NCBI RefSeq assembly: GCF_004145845.1
Contig: NZ_SELP01000009.1
Span: 32,464-96,463 of the forward strand
Direction of reading: 5' to 3'
Source: Loktanella sp. IMCC34160
Lineage (GTDB): Bacteria; Pseudomonadota; Alphaproteobacteria; Rhodobacterales; Rhodobacteraceae
DNA: 64,000 nucleotides
Shown here: in pieces, positions 1-9,802 of the stretch
Numbering within the stretch: the stretch's first letter is position 1
How the letters are laid out: each line of letters begins with the position of its first letter
Translations under genes and position numbers: made by a program
The notes under the pieces: model-generated
What the model was told of the DNA's origin: nothing
Seen by the model: the letters and a program-made list of their open reading frames with translations, nothing else
The model's database searches: none

Positions 1-579
1 ATCGAACTTGGGTCGGGTGATCAGCACGTCCTCGGCCCCCTTGCCGGGCTTTGGCGCGTCGGGCTGCATATTGGCCACCCAGATTCCGTGGATCGGGAAC
101 CGGGACGACACCAGCCGCACGGCGGGGGCGAAGGTAAACCTTGCCCGGGCAAAGGCATCGGGCGGCAGGGCGCCAAGATCCTCGACCGTGACGGGCGCCG
201 CATCGGCGGCGTGATAGGACTGCCGGATCGCGATCTCCAGCCGGGCCACATCGGGCAGATAGGGCAGGGCGCGCACCGGTTCAAAGCCTTTGAGAAAGCC
301 CGGCATCTCGGCCCCGTAGTGCATCATCAGGGGCGAGGCGGGCGGATGATTGCGCAGGTAAACCCCCGCCAGCGCCTTGAAGAAGGCATCGCCAACCAGC
401 TTGCGGATGACCGGAAAGGCCGCCTCCAGCGCCTCGGTCAATCCGACCGCCACGTTGTTGCGGTAAACGTTGAACCGCTTGCCCGCAGGCGCGCCCGCCT
501 TGTCGCGCAGGCCCTCGGGGACCGGCTGGTCGGAGTCCAGCATGGCAGCGCGGAACTGGGACTGGGACACTTCGGTCAT
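1..579 (-). CDS. bufC: BufC/HvfC-like DUF2063 protein, N-terminal part
   Basis: The frame starts at 579 and is open to the window edge (193 codons), so the C-terminus is missing. The N-terminus resembles the DUF2063 putative DNA-binding domain of BufC/HvfC proteins: a short helical start, an FNVYRNNV motif at about residues 34-41, then conserved VGDAF and HPPASPLM segments. These proteins are the dedicated partners of MNIO (DUF692) enzymes and are thought to present the precursor peptide to them. Its ATG overlaps the TGA of bufB (ATGA), which indicates translational coupling. Family assignment is secure from sequence and context; the molecular role is known only from other MNIO systems. Confidence 0.85.
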   Translation of the reverse strand, partial: MTEVSQSQFRAAMLDSDQPVPEGLRDKAGAPAGKRFNVYRNNVAVGLTEALEAAFPVIRKLVGDAFFKALAGVYLRNHPPASPLMMHYGAEMPGFLKGFEPVRALPYLPDVARLEIAIRQSYHAADAAPVTVEDLGALPPDAFARARFTFAPAVRLVSSRFPIHGIWVANMQPDAPKPGKGAEDVLITRPKFD

Positions 580-1427
580 GCCGCGATCCTTTCCAGCGCG
601 GTTTCGGCACGCCGGGCTTCGGCTGCCAGAATTGGCCAGTCGGGCACATCATTGTCCCATTCGATCAGCAGGGGCTTCGGCCCGGATCGGGCCAGCGTGT
701 AGTCCAGAAGCGCCCAGACCGGTTCGGCCATCTCGCGTCCGTGGCTGTCGATCAGCAGGACCGCGCCGCTGTCGTCCTCGTCCTCGTCATGGCCTGCCAG
801 ATGCATTTCGCCCACGCGGTCCAACGGGAAGGCGTCGATATAGGCGCGGGGGTTATAGCCAAGGTTCGTGGCCGAGATGAACACGTTGTTCACATCCAGA
901 AGCAACCCGCACCCGGTCCGGTCACTGACCGCGCGCAGGAACTCCGGCTCTGCCATCTCGCTTTCGGCGAAGGCAAGGTAGGAGGAGGGGTTTTCCAGCA
1001 GCATCTTACGACCCAGCACGTCCTGCACCTCGTCGATGTGGTCACAGACGCGCGTCAGGGTGGCGGACGTATAGGGCAGGGGCAGAAGATCGTTGAAGAA
1101 CTGGTTGTCATGGGTGGACCACGCCAGATGTTCGGAAAAGGACGCGGGCCGCAGCCAGTCGCACAGGTGTTTCAACCGCGACAGGTGGTCGGGATCAAGG
1201 CGGCCCTCGCCGCCGATCGACAGGCCGACGCCATGAACGGAAATCGGAAACCGATCCGCCAGCGCCCGCAGTTGCGCCAACGGGCGGCCGCCGTCGCCCA
1301 TGTAGTTTTCTGCATGCACCTCGAACCAGCCAACCGGCGCGGGGTCCGCAAGGATCGCGCTGTAGTGCTGGGGCTTGTAGCCGACCCCGGGCAGGGGGGG
1401 CAGATGGGACGGGGGGACGTCAAACAT
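576..1427 (-). CDS. bufB: MNIO-family (DUF692) peptide-modifying enzyme BufB
   Basis: A 283-residue DUF692 protein of normal length. Members are multinuclear non-heme iron oxidases with a TIM-barrel fold. In bufferin systems they convert cysteines of the BufA peptide to thiooxazole-type groups that bind copper. Candidate metal ligands visible in the usual blocks are H65 (SVHGVG), E99-H100 (SEHLAW), E145-N146 (LENPSS), D178-N180-N181 (LDVNN), H209 and H213 (MHLAGH) and E256 (LIEWDND). It lies between bufA1, 68 bp upstream, and bufC, which it overlaps by 4 bp. The substrate is inferred from the adjacent DUF2282 gene. Confidence 0.93.
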   Translation of the reverse strand: MFDVPPSHLPPLPGVGYKPQHYSAILADPAPVGWFEVHAENYMGDGGRPLAQLRALADRFPISVHGVGLSIGGEGRLDPDHLSRLKHLCDWLRPASFSEHLAWSTHDNQFFNDLLPLPYTSATLTRVCDHIDEVQDVLGRKMLLENPSSYLAFAESEMAEPEFLRAVSDRTGCGLLLDVNNVFISATNLGYNPRAYIDAFPLDRVGEMHLAGHDEDEDDSGAVLLIDSHGREMAEPVWALLDYTLARSGPKPLLIEWDNDVPDWPILAAEARRAETALERIAA

Positions 1428-1495
1428 GGCGTGCTCTGTCTTGAAGTCGTGTGAATTGGGTCGGCCCCGCCAAATAGGCGGGGCCGGAGGCGAGG

Positions 1496-1873
1496 TCAGG
1501 ATTCTTCCATCATGTCGTCATCCATCATCTCAACCATCTTCAGGCCTTCTTCCGAAGTGCCTTCGGGCAGGTCACGGGCGAGCCCGTTATAGCCATCGGC
1601 CTCGAGCGAGGCGGCGGTGGCGCCCATGCGGTGGCCCGGAAGCTCCATCGTCTCGCAAGTGCCTGCGGGCACCAGCGTCCACGCGTTGCCCTGATAGTCC
1701 ACGGTCGAGGTGCCGGCGCAGGTAGTGCCCGGTCCGGCGGCGCAGTCGTTTTCACCGGCCAGCGACACGCCGTAGCACTTTTCGTTCTCTTCGGCTGCGG
1801 CGGCATGGGCCAGCGCGGTCATGGCGGTGGCAACGGCAGATGCGACGACGATCGTCTTGGAAGTCTTGGACAT
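1496..1873 (-). CDS. bufA1: Bufferin precursor BufA1 (DUF2282)
   Basis: A 125-residue secreted peptide: signal peptide to about residue 27 (hydrophobic core, AHAAAA), then the DUF2282 core with four cysteines (33, 44, 52, 73) in [21 protein letters not shown] and GTCE contexts, the positions modified by MNIO enzymes in bufferins. Known bufferins sequester copper in the periplasm. I chose the second ATG (1873) over the one at 1879, because AAGGGA lies 6 bp before the second but abuts the first. The C-terminus is an unusual acidic, methionine-rich tail ([13 protein letters not shown]) that could add metal ligands; that is inference. First gene of the operon. Confidence 0.9.
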   Translation of the reverse strand: MSKTSKTIVVASAVATAMTALAHAAAAEENEKCYGVSLAGENDCAAGPGTTCAGTSTVDYQGNAWTLVPAGTCETMELPGHRMGATAASLEADGYNGLARDLPEGTSEEGLKMVEMMDDDMMEES

Positions 1874-1955
1874 GGTCATTCCCTTTTGTTGGTCGGCCCG
1901 GTCCGGGCCATCTGTCTTAGCGTCGGGGGCTGCCCGAAGCGCTGACCAAACCTAG

Positions 1956-1983
1956 GGGTGAGTGACCGTCACCCGCCACTCAC
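1956..1983. promoter_or_regulatory. Nested inverted repeats upstream of bufA1
   Basis: Two overlapping inverted repeats lie 80-110 bp before bufA1: GGGTGA-N7-TCACCC (1956-1974, with GTGACCGTCAC inside it) and GTGAGTG-N12-CACTCAC (1958-1964 with 1977-1983). The position between the thrS terminator and bufA1 suits an operator or promoter element for the buf operon. The binding factor is unknown. Confidence 0.3.
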
Positions 1984-2073
1984 GCCCGCGTGCATCGCGG
2001 CGGCGTGAGGATGTGTGAGAAGTGGGCCAAGGGGTTTCGCGTTTGCGGCGCGGCAATCCCCAACAAATACAAA

Positions 2074-2100
2074 GGCCCGCCGATCGTGAATCGGCGGGCC
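2074..2100 (-). terminator. Intrinsic terminator of thrS
   Basis: A perfect 11-bp stem (GGCCCGCCGAT / ATCGGCGGGCC) with a 5-nt loop, followed on the minus strand by TTTGTATTT. It lies 25 bp past the thrS stop codon. Confidence 0.88.
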
Positions 2101-2125
2101 TGTAACAGTGTTCTGGGGCGTTTTG

Positions 2126-4072
2126 TTACAGAAGATCGGGCGGGGTGGCCGATTTCCGCAGCTCGCTCACGATCTCCGTCAGCGATGTTACAGCGGTTTC
2201 CTTCTCGCCCAGACGCCGAACGGATACCGAGCGTTCCTCGACCTCGCGCGCGCCAACGGCAAGGATCACGGGCACCTTACCAAGGCTGTGTTCGCGGACC
2301 TTGTAGTTGATCTTCTCGTTGCGCAGGTCGGCCTCGGCCCGGACGCCCGCCTTTTGCAATTCCGCCACGACCTCGCGGACGTAATCATCGGCGTCCGACA
2401 CGATGGAGGCGACGACAACCTGACGCGGGGCCAGCCAGAACGGCAGCTTGCCCGCGTGTTCTTCGATCAGGATGCCGATGAAGCGTTCAAAGCTGCCCAG
2501 CGTCGCGCGGTGCAGCATGACGGGCCGGTGTTTCGCCCCATCCGCCCCGATATAGGTCGCGTCCAGCCGTTCGGGCAGGACGAAATCCACCTGCAGAGTG
2601 CCGCACTGCCAGTCACGTCCAATGGCGTCGGTCAGAACGAACTCCAGCTTCGGGCCGTAGAAGGCACCTTCGCCGGGGTTCAGCGTATAGGCGCAGCCCG
2701 CCGCTTCGGTCGCGGCTTTCAGGGCCGCCTCGGCCTTGTCCCAGACCTCGTCCGATCCGGCGCGGGTGTCGGGCCGGTCCGAGAATTTGACGCTGAAGCT
2801 TTCAAAGCCAAGATCGCGGTAGATCATCGACAGGAAGTCGATGAAGATCTTGGTCTCTTCCTCGATCTGGTCCTCGGTGCAGAAGATATGCGCGTCGTCC
2901 TGCGTGAACCCGCGCACCCGCATGATGCCATGCAACGCCCCGGAAGGTTCATAACGGTTGCACGACCCAAACTCGGCCATGCGCAGCGGCAGATCGCGAT
3001 AGGACTTCAGCCCCTGATTATAGACCTGAACGTGGCAGGGACAGTTCATCGGCTTCAGCGCGTTCACGGCCTTTTCGCGGGCGTGCTCCTCGTCCACTTC
3101 GACGATGAACATGTTTTCCTGGTATTTCTCCCAGTGGCCCGAGGCCTCCCACAGCTTGCGGTCCACGACCTGCGGCGTGTTCACCTCGACATAGCCACCG
3201 CGCTTTTGCTGGCGGCGCATGTAGTCCTGAAGCGTGGTGTAGATGGTCCAGCCATTCGGGTGCCAGAACACCTGACCGGGGGCCTCTTCCTGCATGTGGA
3301 ACAGGTTCATCTCACGGCCCAGCTTGCGGTGGTCGCGCTTGGCGGCCTCCTCCAGCATGTGCAGATGCGCCTTCAGCTGGTCCTTGTTCTGGAACGCCAC
3401 GCCGTAGATACGCTGTAGCTGCGCGCGGCTGCTGTCGCCACGCCAGTAGGCGCCTGCGATGGACATCAGTTTCCAGCTGTCGCCGGGCACCTGGCCCGTG
3501 TTTTGCAGGTGCGGGCCACGGCACAGGTCCTGCCAGTCGCCGTGCCAGTACATCCGAAGCGGCTCGTCGCCGGGAATGGCCTCGATCAGCTCGACCTTAT
3601 AGGGTTCGCCGCTGTCTTCGTAGTGCTTGACCGCACGGGCGCGGTCCCAGACCTCGGTCCGGACCTCTTCGCGCTTGTTGATGATTTCCTTCATCTTCTT
3701 TTCGATCAGCGCGAGGTCTTCAGGCACGAAAGGCTCGGCCCGGTCAAAGTCGTAATACCAGCCGTCCTTGATCACGGGGCCGATGGTGACCTGCGTGTCG
3801 GGCCAGATCTCCTGCACGGCGCGGGCCATGATATGGGCAAGGTCGTGCCGGATCAGTTCCAGCGCCGGGGCGTCGTCCTTCATCGTGTTGATGGCGATGC
3901 TGGCGTCTTCGGTGATCGGCCACTGAAGATCCCAATGCTTGCCGTTCACGCTCGCGGAAATGGCTTTCTTCGCCAGCGAGGTGGCGATGGATGCGGCCAC
4001 TTCGGCAGGGGTCACGCCTGCATCGTAGCTGCGTGCATTGCCATCGGGAAAGGTCAGGGAAATCTGGCTCAT
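2126..4072 (-). CDS. thrS: Threonine--tRNA ligase
   Basis: Class II aminoacyl-tRNA synthetase charging tRNA-Thr; 648 residues, the usual length. An N-terminal TGS domain ([11 protein letters not shown]) is followed by the editing domain with the HDLAH zinc/editing motif, then the catalytic core with MNCPCH (zinc Cys), [21 protein letters not shown] (motif 2 area) and [16 protein letters not shown] (motif 3), and the anticodon-binding domain (PRQVVVASI to the end). The start at 4072 has GAGGAG 8 bp upstream. The frame stays open a further 197 codons upstream, but that stretch has no family similarity and is antisense to the next gene. Monocistronic, with its own terminator. Confidence 0.98.
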   Translation of the reverse strand: MSQISLTFPDGNARSYDAGVTPAEVAASIATSLAKKAISASVNGKHWDLQWPITEDASIAINTMKDDAPALELIRHDLAHIMARAVQEIWPDTQVTIGPVIKDGWYYDFDRAEPFVPEDLALIEKKMKEIINKREEVRTEVWDRARAVKHYEDSGEPYKVELIEAIPGDEPLRMYWHGDWQDLCRGPHLQNTGQVPGDSWKLMSIAGAYWRGDSSRAQLQRIYGVAFQNKDQLKAHLHMLEEAAKRDHRKLGREMNLFHMQEEAPGQVFWHPNGWTIYTTLQDYMRRQQKRGGYVEVNTPQVVDRKLWEASGHWEKYQENMFIVEVDEEHAREKAVNALKPMNCPCHVQVYNQGLKSYRDLPLRMAEFGSCNRYEPSGALHGIMRVRGFTQDDAHIFCTEDQIEEETKIFIDFLSMIYRDLGFESFSVKFSDRPDTRAGSDEVWDKAEAALKAATEAAGCAYTLNPGEGAFYGPKLEFVLTDAIGRDWQCGTLQVDFVLPERLDATYIGADGAKHRPVMLHRATLGSFERFIGILIEEHAGKLPFWLAPRQVVVASIVSDADDYVREVVAELQKAGVRAEADLRNEKINYKVREHSLGKVPVILAVGAREVEERSVSVRRLGEKETAVTSLTEIVSELRKSATPPDLL

Positions 4073-4234
4073 CGGCCTAGCTCCTCGTCGGTTTGGCGCC
4101 CACGGAACGCCCGGTTGCGGGTTATGTGTGGCGCCTAAATGGCCCGATCTTTGGCAGGGGTCAAGCGCCCGATTGCCCCGGCGGCGCGGTCGTGACAGGT
4201 TTGTCGTCAAACGGGCCACGCGGCGGAGGGCAAC

Positions 4235-4906
4235 ATGCGCAAGTTTGATGACATTCTGGCAATGGCCGCAGAGCGGAAGGGAAGTTTCGGGGCGGTATTG
4301 GACGGGATCGCCGCCGCCAAACCCCCGGAGGAGATCGCCGCCATCCCCGACGATCTCTGGCTGGCAGGCATGGCGCGGGGCATCATGCAGGCCGGGATTA
4401 GCTGGACCGTGGTGGACAAGAAGTGGCCGGGGATCGAAGAGGCCTTTGACCATTTCGACGTGGGCCGCTGCGCGATGATCAGCGATGACCGGTTCGATGC
4501 ACTGATCGCTGATCCCCGGATCATCCGCAGCCCGCCCAAGGTCCGGGCTATTCAGGAAAACGCGGTCTTCATACAGGAGGTCGCCCGCGACCATGGCAGC
4601 TTTGGCCGGCGCATCGCCGATTGGCCCGCCGAAGATTTTGCCGGGTTGCTGCAATGGATGCAAAAATCCGGCTCACGGCTGGGTGGCAGCACCGGGGCCT
4701 ACCTGCTGCGCAAGATGGGCAAGGATGGGTTCATCCTGTCGCGCGACGTGGTTGCGCGGCTGGTCGCGGAAGGGGTGATCGACAAGGCCCCGACCTCCAA
4801 AAAGGCCTGGGCCGCGGTCCAGGAGGCCTTTAACACCTGGGCCGAACAATCCGGCCAGCCGCTGACGGTGATCAGCCGTGTACTGGCGCAAAGCATCAAC
4901 AACTGA
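4235..4906 (+). CDS. DNA-3-methyladenine glycosylase I family protein
   Basis: A 223-residue HhH-GPD superfamily protein of the Tag type (PF03352), predicted to excise 3-methyladenine from alkylated DNA. Family features include [16 protein letters not shown] (substrate pocket), [37 protein letters not shown] and the late [19 protein letters not shown] segment. The N-terminal cysteine and C-terminal His/Cys zinc ligands of E. coli Tag are not seen, so this is the zinc-less variant common in alphaproteobacteria. GGAGGG lies 4 bp before the ATG. The downstream hydrolase begins 7 bp after its stop, so the two are probably co-transcribed. Confidence 0.85.
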   Translation: MRKFDDILAMAAERKGSFGAVLDGIAAAKPPEEIAAIPDDLWLAGMARGIMQAGISWTVVDKKWPGIEEAFDHFDVGRCAMISDDRFDALIADPRIIRSPPKVRAIQENAVFIQEVARDHGSFGRRIADWPAEDFAGLLQWMQKSGSRLGGSTGAYLLRKMGKDGFILSRDVVARLVAEGVIDKAPTSKKAWAAVQEAFNTWAEQSGQPLTVISRVLAQSINN

Positions 4907-4913
4907 GGCCGAT

Positions 4914-5660
4914 ATGACCGAATTTCTGACCACGCCGCAGGGGCGCCGGATCGCCTACGTGAAAACCGAAGGGCAGGGCCCGACCATCGTCTTTTGCGGC
5001 GGGTTGAAATCCGACATGGAAGGCACCAAGGCGATCTGGCTGGAAGATTGGGCAAGGGCGCAGGGCCGCGCCTACCTGCGGTTCGACTATTCCGGCCATG
5101 GCGGAAGTTCCGGCACCTTCGAAGAGGGCAGCATCGCCGACTGGCACCAAGACACGATCGCCGCTGTCACCGCCCTGACCGATGGCCCGCTGATCGCGGT
5201 CGGGTCGTCGATGGGGGGATGGCAGGCGCTGCTTCTGGCCCGCGCGATGACGGACCGCGTGGCCGGTCTGGTGACCATCGCCGCCGCGCCGGATTTTACC
5301 GAAGACGGATATTGGGCCGGGTTCAGTGAAGACCAGAAGGCACAGATCACCGCGGGCGAACCGGTGTTTCTGCCCTCGGACTATATGGAACCCTACGTCG
5401 TCACCAAGAAGATGATCGTGGACGGGCGCAAATGCCTTGTCCTGCGCGACCCGTTGAACCTGCCTTTCCCGACACGCTTCCTGCAAGGCACGGCCGATAC
5501 CGCTGTTTCGACCGAAACCGCGATCCGGCTGCTGGACCATGCCACCGGCCCCGACATTCGCCTGACGCTGGTCAAGGACGCCGACCATCGGTTTTCCGAC
5601 GATACCTGCCTGTCCCTGATCGGCGCGGCCGTGGCAGAGGTGATCGCCCGCGCCGGGTGA
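4914..5660 (+). CDS. Alpha/beta hydrolase (carboxylesterase-like)
   Basis: A 248-residue single-domain alpha/beta hydrolase with an intact triad: nucleophile S99 in GSSMGG, D195 in QGTADTAV and H225 in DADHRF. The oxyanion segment is FCGGLKSDM near residue 28. No signal peptide, so cytoplasmic. It resembles the small serine hydrolases often annotated as palmitoyl/acyl-protein thioesterase-like or BAAT-like; the substrate cannot be read from sequence. The start at 4914 was chosen because it follows the glycosylase stop by 7 bp and the N-terminus (MTEFLTTPQGRRIAY) begins exactly with the first fold strand. Confidence 0.88.
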   Translation: MTEFLTTPQGRRIAYVKTEGQGPTIVFCGGLKSDMEGTKAIWLEDWARAQGRAYLRFDYSGHGGSSGTFEEGSIADWHQDTIAAVTALTDGPLIAVGSSMGGWQALLLARAMTDRVAGLVTIAAAPDFTEDGYWAGFSEDQKAQITAGEPVFLPSDYMEPYVVTKKMIVDGRKCLVLRDPLNLPFPTRFLQGTADTAVSTETAIRLLDHATGPDIRLTLVKDADHRFSDDTCLSLIGAAVAEVIARAG

Positions 5661-5729
5661 CGCAAGGTTCTGCTTTGGCCCGCGCGTGACCGGCCCTACC
5701 GTCGCCACCAAACGCGCGGGGAGGGACGC

Positions 5730-7058
5730 ATGGCGCTATCGGGGTTGCAAAAGGCGGGCTGGGGCCTTGCCGATATGGGGATCGTGGTCTTCGTGGTGGT
5801 CAAGCAACTGCTTGTCCTGAATTTCCTGACGGCTTTTCTTGGGGTGCCGGTCGGCATCGCGGGGTTCGTGACGACCGCCGTTCTGATCTTCGACATGGTG
5901 ACCGATCCGCTGGTCGGCGTCCTGTCGGACAAAACGAGCAGCCGGTTCGGCCGTCGCGCCCCGTGGATGGCCGTTGGGGCCGTGGTGATGGCGGCGGCCA
6001 TGGTGGGCCTTTTCGCGGTGCCCGCCGGGCTGGGCATGGTGGGCAAGATCGGCTGGGTCATCGCCTTTTTCGGGCTGGCGACAATCGGGTTTACCATGGT
6101 GGCCATTCCCTATGGCGCACAGGCCGGGGAAATGACGACCGATCCGCGCGAACGGTCCACAATGACGGGCTGGCGCATGGGGTTTGCCAGCCTTGGCATC
6201 CTGATTGGCGGGGCGCTGGTGCCGGGTCTGGCAGGCGGCATGGGATATGCGATGGCCGCGCTGGCGGTTTCGCCACTGATTGTCGGCGCGATCTGGTTGT
6301 CGCTATTCGCGACCCGAAACGCCCCCCGCGTGGACGAGGCGGCCACGGTCAACCTTGGCGGGATGATCCGGCTGGTGTTGTCGAACCGGCCCTTCATGAT
6401 CCTTGCCGCGCTCTATGGCGTGATGACACTCGCGGTCGCGATCATCACTGCGGGGCTGCCCTTTGCGGCCACTTACCTGATAGCCGACACTGGCGAGACG
6501 GCCCTGTCCGGGGCCGCGCAGGCCCTGACCACGCTCAGCCTGCTGTTCGCGGCCTTCGTCCTCGGCTCGATCCTTAGTCAGGCAGTCTGGGTGATCCTGT
6601 CCCACCGGGTTGGCAAGCTGAACGCGCTGGTAATCGGGTTGATCCTTTATGTCGGGATGTTGGTCTGGCTGGCGGCAAACCTGCCATCGGTCAGCGTCAC
6701 GGTTATGGCGGGCCTGTTCGTTCTGGCCGGGATGGCGAACGGGTCGTATCAACAGATCCCATGGGCGATCTACCCGGACCTGATGGACCGGACCCGCGAG
6801 GCAAGCGGCGAAGCGATCGAAGGGGCGTTTTCGGCGGTCTGGCTGTTCGGGCAGAAACTGGCCAATGCCTTCGCCCCGGCAATCCTTGGGCTGATCCTTC
6901 AGGCCAAGGGCTGGCAAGAGGCGACGGGAGAAACGGTTGCCCAGTCCGAGGCGGCCCTGGACACGCTGGCATGGTCGATCACCTATCTTCCCGCAGGCAT
7001 CCTGATCCTCTCAGTCCTTGGATTGCTGATCCTCTACCGGCCCGCCGCGTCCGCCTGA
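5730..7058 (+). CDS. MFS transporter, GPH (MelB-like) family
   Basis: A 442-residue inner-membrane protein with about 12 hydrophobic segments. The motif DKTSSRFGRRAPWM between helices 2 and 3 and the early FDMVTDPLVGVLSD motif are hallmarks of the glycoside-pentoside-hexuronide:cation symporter family. Other GPH proteins carry sugars with Na+ or H+; the substrate here is unknown and no sugar catabolic genes are adjacent. GGGGAGGG precedes the ATG. The 3' end overlaps the converging Hsp70-like gene by 25 bp. Confidence 0.88.
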   Translation: MALSGLQKAGWGLADMGIVVFVVVKQLLVLNFLTAFLGVPVGIAGFVTTAVLIFDMVTDPLVGVLSDKTSSRFGRRAPWMAVGAVVMAAAMVGLFAVPAGLGMVGKIGWVIAFFGLATIGFTMVAIPYGAQAGEMTTDPRERSTMTGWRMGFASLGILIGGALVPGLAGGMGYAMAALAVSPLIVGAIWLSLFATRNAPRVDEAATVNLGGMIRLVLSNRPFMILAALYGVMTLAVAIITAGLPFAATYLIADTGETALSGAAQALTTLSLLFAAFVLGSILSQAVWVILSHRVGKLNALVIGLILYVGMLVWLAANLPSVSVTVMAGLFVLAGMANGSYQQIPWAIYPDLMDRTREASGEAIEGAFSAVWLFGQKLANAFAPAILGLILQAKGWQEATGETVAQSEAALDTLAWSITYLPAGILILSVLGLLILYRPAASA

Positions 7059-8287
7059 TCGGCGGCAATCGCCAATCCTTCGACGATGGCGGTAAAGGCC
7101 TTGCCCCGGCGCAGGCGGGCCGCGGGCAAGAGCGCGGCCATACTGTCGGAGACTGTCGTCAGCAGGCTGGACCCGCCGACAAGGATCACCTCGGCAATAT
7201 CGTCGGGGGTGCGGCCGGCGGCCCGCAGGGTTTCCGATGCGGCCTCGGCGATCTCGGTCGCGAAGGGGGCGATGGCCGCCTCTAGCATCAGCGGGTAGAA
7301 GTCGACCGCCAGCCCGCGTTCCACGACGGACAGGTCGATCTGGGCGCGGTCCGCCTGTCCCGCGATCTTCGCTGCCTCGACCGCAAAGGCGACGTCGTGG
7401 CCAAGGTGCATTTCCAGCACCGCGTGCAGCCGGGCCAGCTTTTCCGGCTCATCGGCCAGCCGCTGCATCCGGGCCACGTCGCGCAGGGTGGCGGGATCAT
7501 AGACGAAGGGGATTTTTTCCCAACTGGCCAGATCGTTGAACAGGGCGGCGGGGGCCGGGTTGCGGGCTGCGCCCAGTTCCGCGCGGATCAGGCTGCCCCG
7601 GCCCAGAAGCGGCATGGCGTGGGCAAGGCTGATTGCCTTGTCGAAATCGGTCCCGCCGATCCGCACCCCGTGGGACGCCAGAACGCGGATGTCCGCCCCG
7701 CCCCCTTCGAACACCGTGAAATCGGATGTGCCCCCGCCGATGTCCACCACAAGGCCAAGGCCGGTGCGGTCGCCACCGTCGGGCAGGGCGGCGCGGGCAG
7801 CGGCCTCTGGCTCTGGCAGGAACGCGACCTTGGAAAATCCGGCGGCGTTGTAGCAGGCGCGCAGGTCGTCTTCGGCGCGGGTATTGCGGGCGGCGTCGGC
7901 GGAATGGAACCGGACCGGGCGGCCCGACAGCACGCGGTCGAACCGGTCGCCCGTCTCAGCCTCGGCCCGCGCCTTCAGGGCGGACAGGAACCGGGCCACG
8001 ATCTCGGTCAGGGTCAACCGTTCCTGCAGAAACTGGCGCCTTTCATGCATCAAGCTGGTGCCGAGGACCGATTTCAGGGCCCGCATGAACCGCCCTTCGC
8101 GCCCGTCAATCAACGCGTCAATGGCGGCCTGCCCGAACAGGGTGTCGCGCCGGGTGAAGTCCAGAAAGACGGCCGTCGGCAGGGTATCGCGCCCATCATC
8201 GACGGGCAGAACCCAAGGCGCACCGTCCCGCATCACCGCGGCGGCGGTGTTTGATGTGCCGAAGTCGATGGCGAGTGTGCGGGTCAT
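7034..8287 (-). CDS. Hsp70-family (YegD-like) ATPase
   Basis: A 417-residue actin-fold ATPase of the Hsp70 superfamily. It has phosphate-1 DFGTSNTAAAV at residue 8, phosphate-2 VVDIGGGTSDFTVF near residue 195 and the adenosine motif VILVGGSSLLTTV near residue 365. Only the nucleotide-binding half is present: the DnaK substrate-binding domain and lid are missing, as in E. coli YegD. Family members are putative chaperones of unknown client. No DnaJ or GrpE partner gene is near. The start has no strong ribosome site but the N-terminus fits the fold exactly. Confidence 0.88.
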   Translation of the reverse strand: MTRTLAIDFGTSNTAAAVMRDGAPWVLPVDDGRDTLPTAVFLDFTRRDTLFGQAAIDALIDGREGRFMRALKSVLGTSLMHERRQFLQERLTLTEIVARFLSALKARAEAETGDRFDRVLSGRPVRFHSADAARNTRAEDDLRACYNAAGFSKVAFLPEPEAAARAALPDGGDRTGLGLVVDIGGGTSDFTVFEGGGADIRVLASHGVRIGGTDFDKAISLAHAMPLLGRGSLIRAELGAARNPAPAALFNDLASWEKIPFVYDPATLRDVARMQRLADEPEKLARLHAVLEMHLGHDVAFAVEAAKIAGQADRAQIDLSVVERGLAVDFYPLMLEAAIAPFATEIAEAASETLRAAGRTPDDIAEVILVGGSSLLTTVSDSMAALLPAARLRRGKAFTAIVEGLAIAADQADAAGR

Positions 8288-8470
8288 GGCGGGCTCCGTC
8301 GCGGCGAAAGGGCGGCAAATAGGTCAACGGGGCGGCAGGATCAACCCCGCCGATATGGCTGTCGGGTCTTCCCCTTTCCCCCCGGCTGCGGCATTGTGGG
8401 CGCAACCAACAAGACCGGTGACAGGCATGGGCAGCAGGGCAGGGACGCGCCGCGCGCGCGACGGACATCA

Positions 8471-9184
8471 ATGAATATCGAACCGATCCTCATGCTGCCG
8501 GGCATGTTCTGCGATACGCGGGTATTTTCGGCGCAGATGACCGCACTGGGGCGCGACGGTCTGGTCGCCATTGCCCCCACGACCGGGGGCGAACGGGTGG
8601 AAGAGGTGGCCTCGGCCATCCTGTCCGGCGCGCCGCAGAAGTTTGCCCTGTTCGGTCATGGCTACGGCGGTGTCGTCGCGCAAGAGGTGCTGCGCCGCGC
8701 CCCGGAGCGGGTCACCCGGATTGCGTTGATGGGGACGACGCCCCTTGCAGAGACCCCGCAAGACGCCGCCGACCGCGAAGTGCGGATCGTCGCGGCGCGG
8801 TCCGGTAGGTTCGATGATGCGATCGGGGCCGAGATCCGGATCACGGACCTTGCCGTCGGCCCGCAGCGCAATGATGTGTTTGCCAAGATCAGCGCCATGG
8901 CCAAAGCCAATGGGCCGGATGCCTATGTTCGGCAGGCGCGCGCCATGCAGCGCCGCAAGGACCAGCAGGCGGTTCTGCGCCGGATCAAGCAACCCGCGCT
9001 GGTAATCTGCGGGGCGGAGGACGGCAAGACGCCGGTCAAGCGGCATGAATTCATGGCCGAGCTGATCCCGTATGCCCGGCTGGAAGTGATCGACGGGGCC
9101 GGGCACATGCCCATGCTGGAACAGCCGCAGGCCGTCACCTCGATCCTTCAGGAATGGCTGCGCCAGCCCTTTGTGCTGCGATAG
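8471..9184 (+). CDS. Alpha/beta hydrolase-fold protein lacking the nucleophile serine
   Basis: A 237-residue alpha/beta hydrolase-fold protein. The nucleophile elbow reads F-G-H-G-Y-G-G at residues 61-67, with glycine at position 64 where active relatives have serine (GHSYGG); the codon is GGC, one base from AGC. The acid (D184 in GAEDGKTP) and histidine (H212 in GAGHMPML) are kept. It may be a pseudo-enzyme, a binding protein, or use other chemistry. I placed the start at 8471 (MNIEPILMLPGM), where the first strand begins; the frame is open upstream but those residues are arginine-rich and not family-like. Confidence 0.8.
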   Translation: MNIEPILMLPGMFCDTRVFSAQMTALGRDGLVAIAPTTGGERVEEVASAILSGAPQKFALFGHGYGGVVAQEVLRRAPERVTRIALMGTTPLAETPQDAADREVRIVAARSGRFDDAIGAEIRITDLAVGPQRNDVFAKISAMAKANGPDAYVRQARAMQRRKDQQAVLRRIKQPALVICGAEDGKTPVKRHEFMAELIPYARLEVIDGAGHMPMLEQPQAVTSILQEWLRQPFVLR

Positions 9185-9358
9185 CCCGGCCCGCAAGGGT
9201 GGTGGAAACCCGACTTGCCGCGACACCCCCGGTTGTGTGACCATCAAGCCGACCCGGAAGCGGGTAATTTCAAGAACGGGATCTGTCGCCGGCCATTTTG
9301 GTTTGAAAGTTGAAATCTGATTTCATCGTCGGCGCCCCGCGAAAACGGAGGTGTTGCG

Positions 9359-9802
9359 ATGTATGAAAGACAATTCCGGTTCAGGATCGCACAGATCCTG
9401 ATCTATGGGCATCTGGGGCTGTTCCTGTTCGGGCTGATCATGGTGCCGCTGTTCGGCAAGTTCGAAGTCATCGACACGGTTCATGTTCTGCTGATGGGCT
9501 TCCCGATGCTGGGCGCGACGGCGCTTGCCGCCTTCGACGAGATGCTGCGTAACCGGGGGTCCAAAAGCCGCGGGAAAATGGTTCCGGTCGAGGTGGTGCG
9601 GATCACGCAGTTTGTCTGTCTGATCTCCATCGGCGGCAGCTTCTTTGTCTACCTCTTGCCGATGATCGAAATACCGGGCCTGACCGTTGATTGGCTCAAG
9701 GTCATCATCGGGGCGCTTGAAACGGTGTTGGGGGTCTATCTGGGGCGCATCCGCGACCATCTGTTCCCGCCCCTCACAGCCGCCGAGAAGGCCAATGCGT
9801 AG
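9359..9802 (+). CDS. Small polytopic membrane protein, unknown
   Basis: A 147-residue protein I cannot assign to a family. It has at least three hydrophobic spans: about residues 11-33 (QILIYGHLGLFLFGLIMVP), 40-58 (DTVHVLLMGFPMLGATALAA) and 84-104 (QFVCLISIGGSFFVYLLPM), plus a weaker one near 112-128. The ATG at 9359 is preceded by GGAGGTG. Its last 8 bp overlap the next gene, which encodes an exported protein, so the two probably form one envelope-directed operon. Upstream 9185-9358 is non-coding with no clear signal. Confidence 0.7.
   Translation: MYERQFRFRIAQILIYGHLGLFLFGLIMVPLFGKFEVIDTVHVLLMGFPMLGATALAAFDEMLRNRGSKSRGKMVPVEVVRITQFVCLISIGGSFFVYLLPMIEIPGLTVDWLKVIIGALETVLGVYLGRIRDHLFPPLTAAEKANA

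Noticed and set aside
2108..3418. Open frame of 436 codons antisense to thrS
   Set aside because: It lies wholly inside thrS on the other strand, has no family-like sequence and reflects GC-rich third positions.
4073..4663. Upstream extension of thrS by 197 codons
   Set aside because: The extension has no similarity to ThrS and is antisense to the glycosylase gene; a good ribosome site fixes the start at 4072.
9195..9225. GGGT-N6-AACCC resembling the convergent repeat ends
   Set aside because: Only part of the palindrome matches, no second end or core hairpins are present, and the flanking genes are not convergent.
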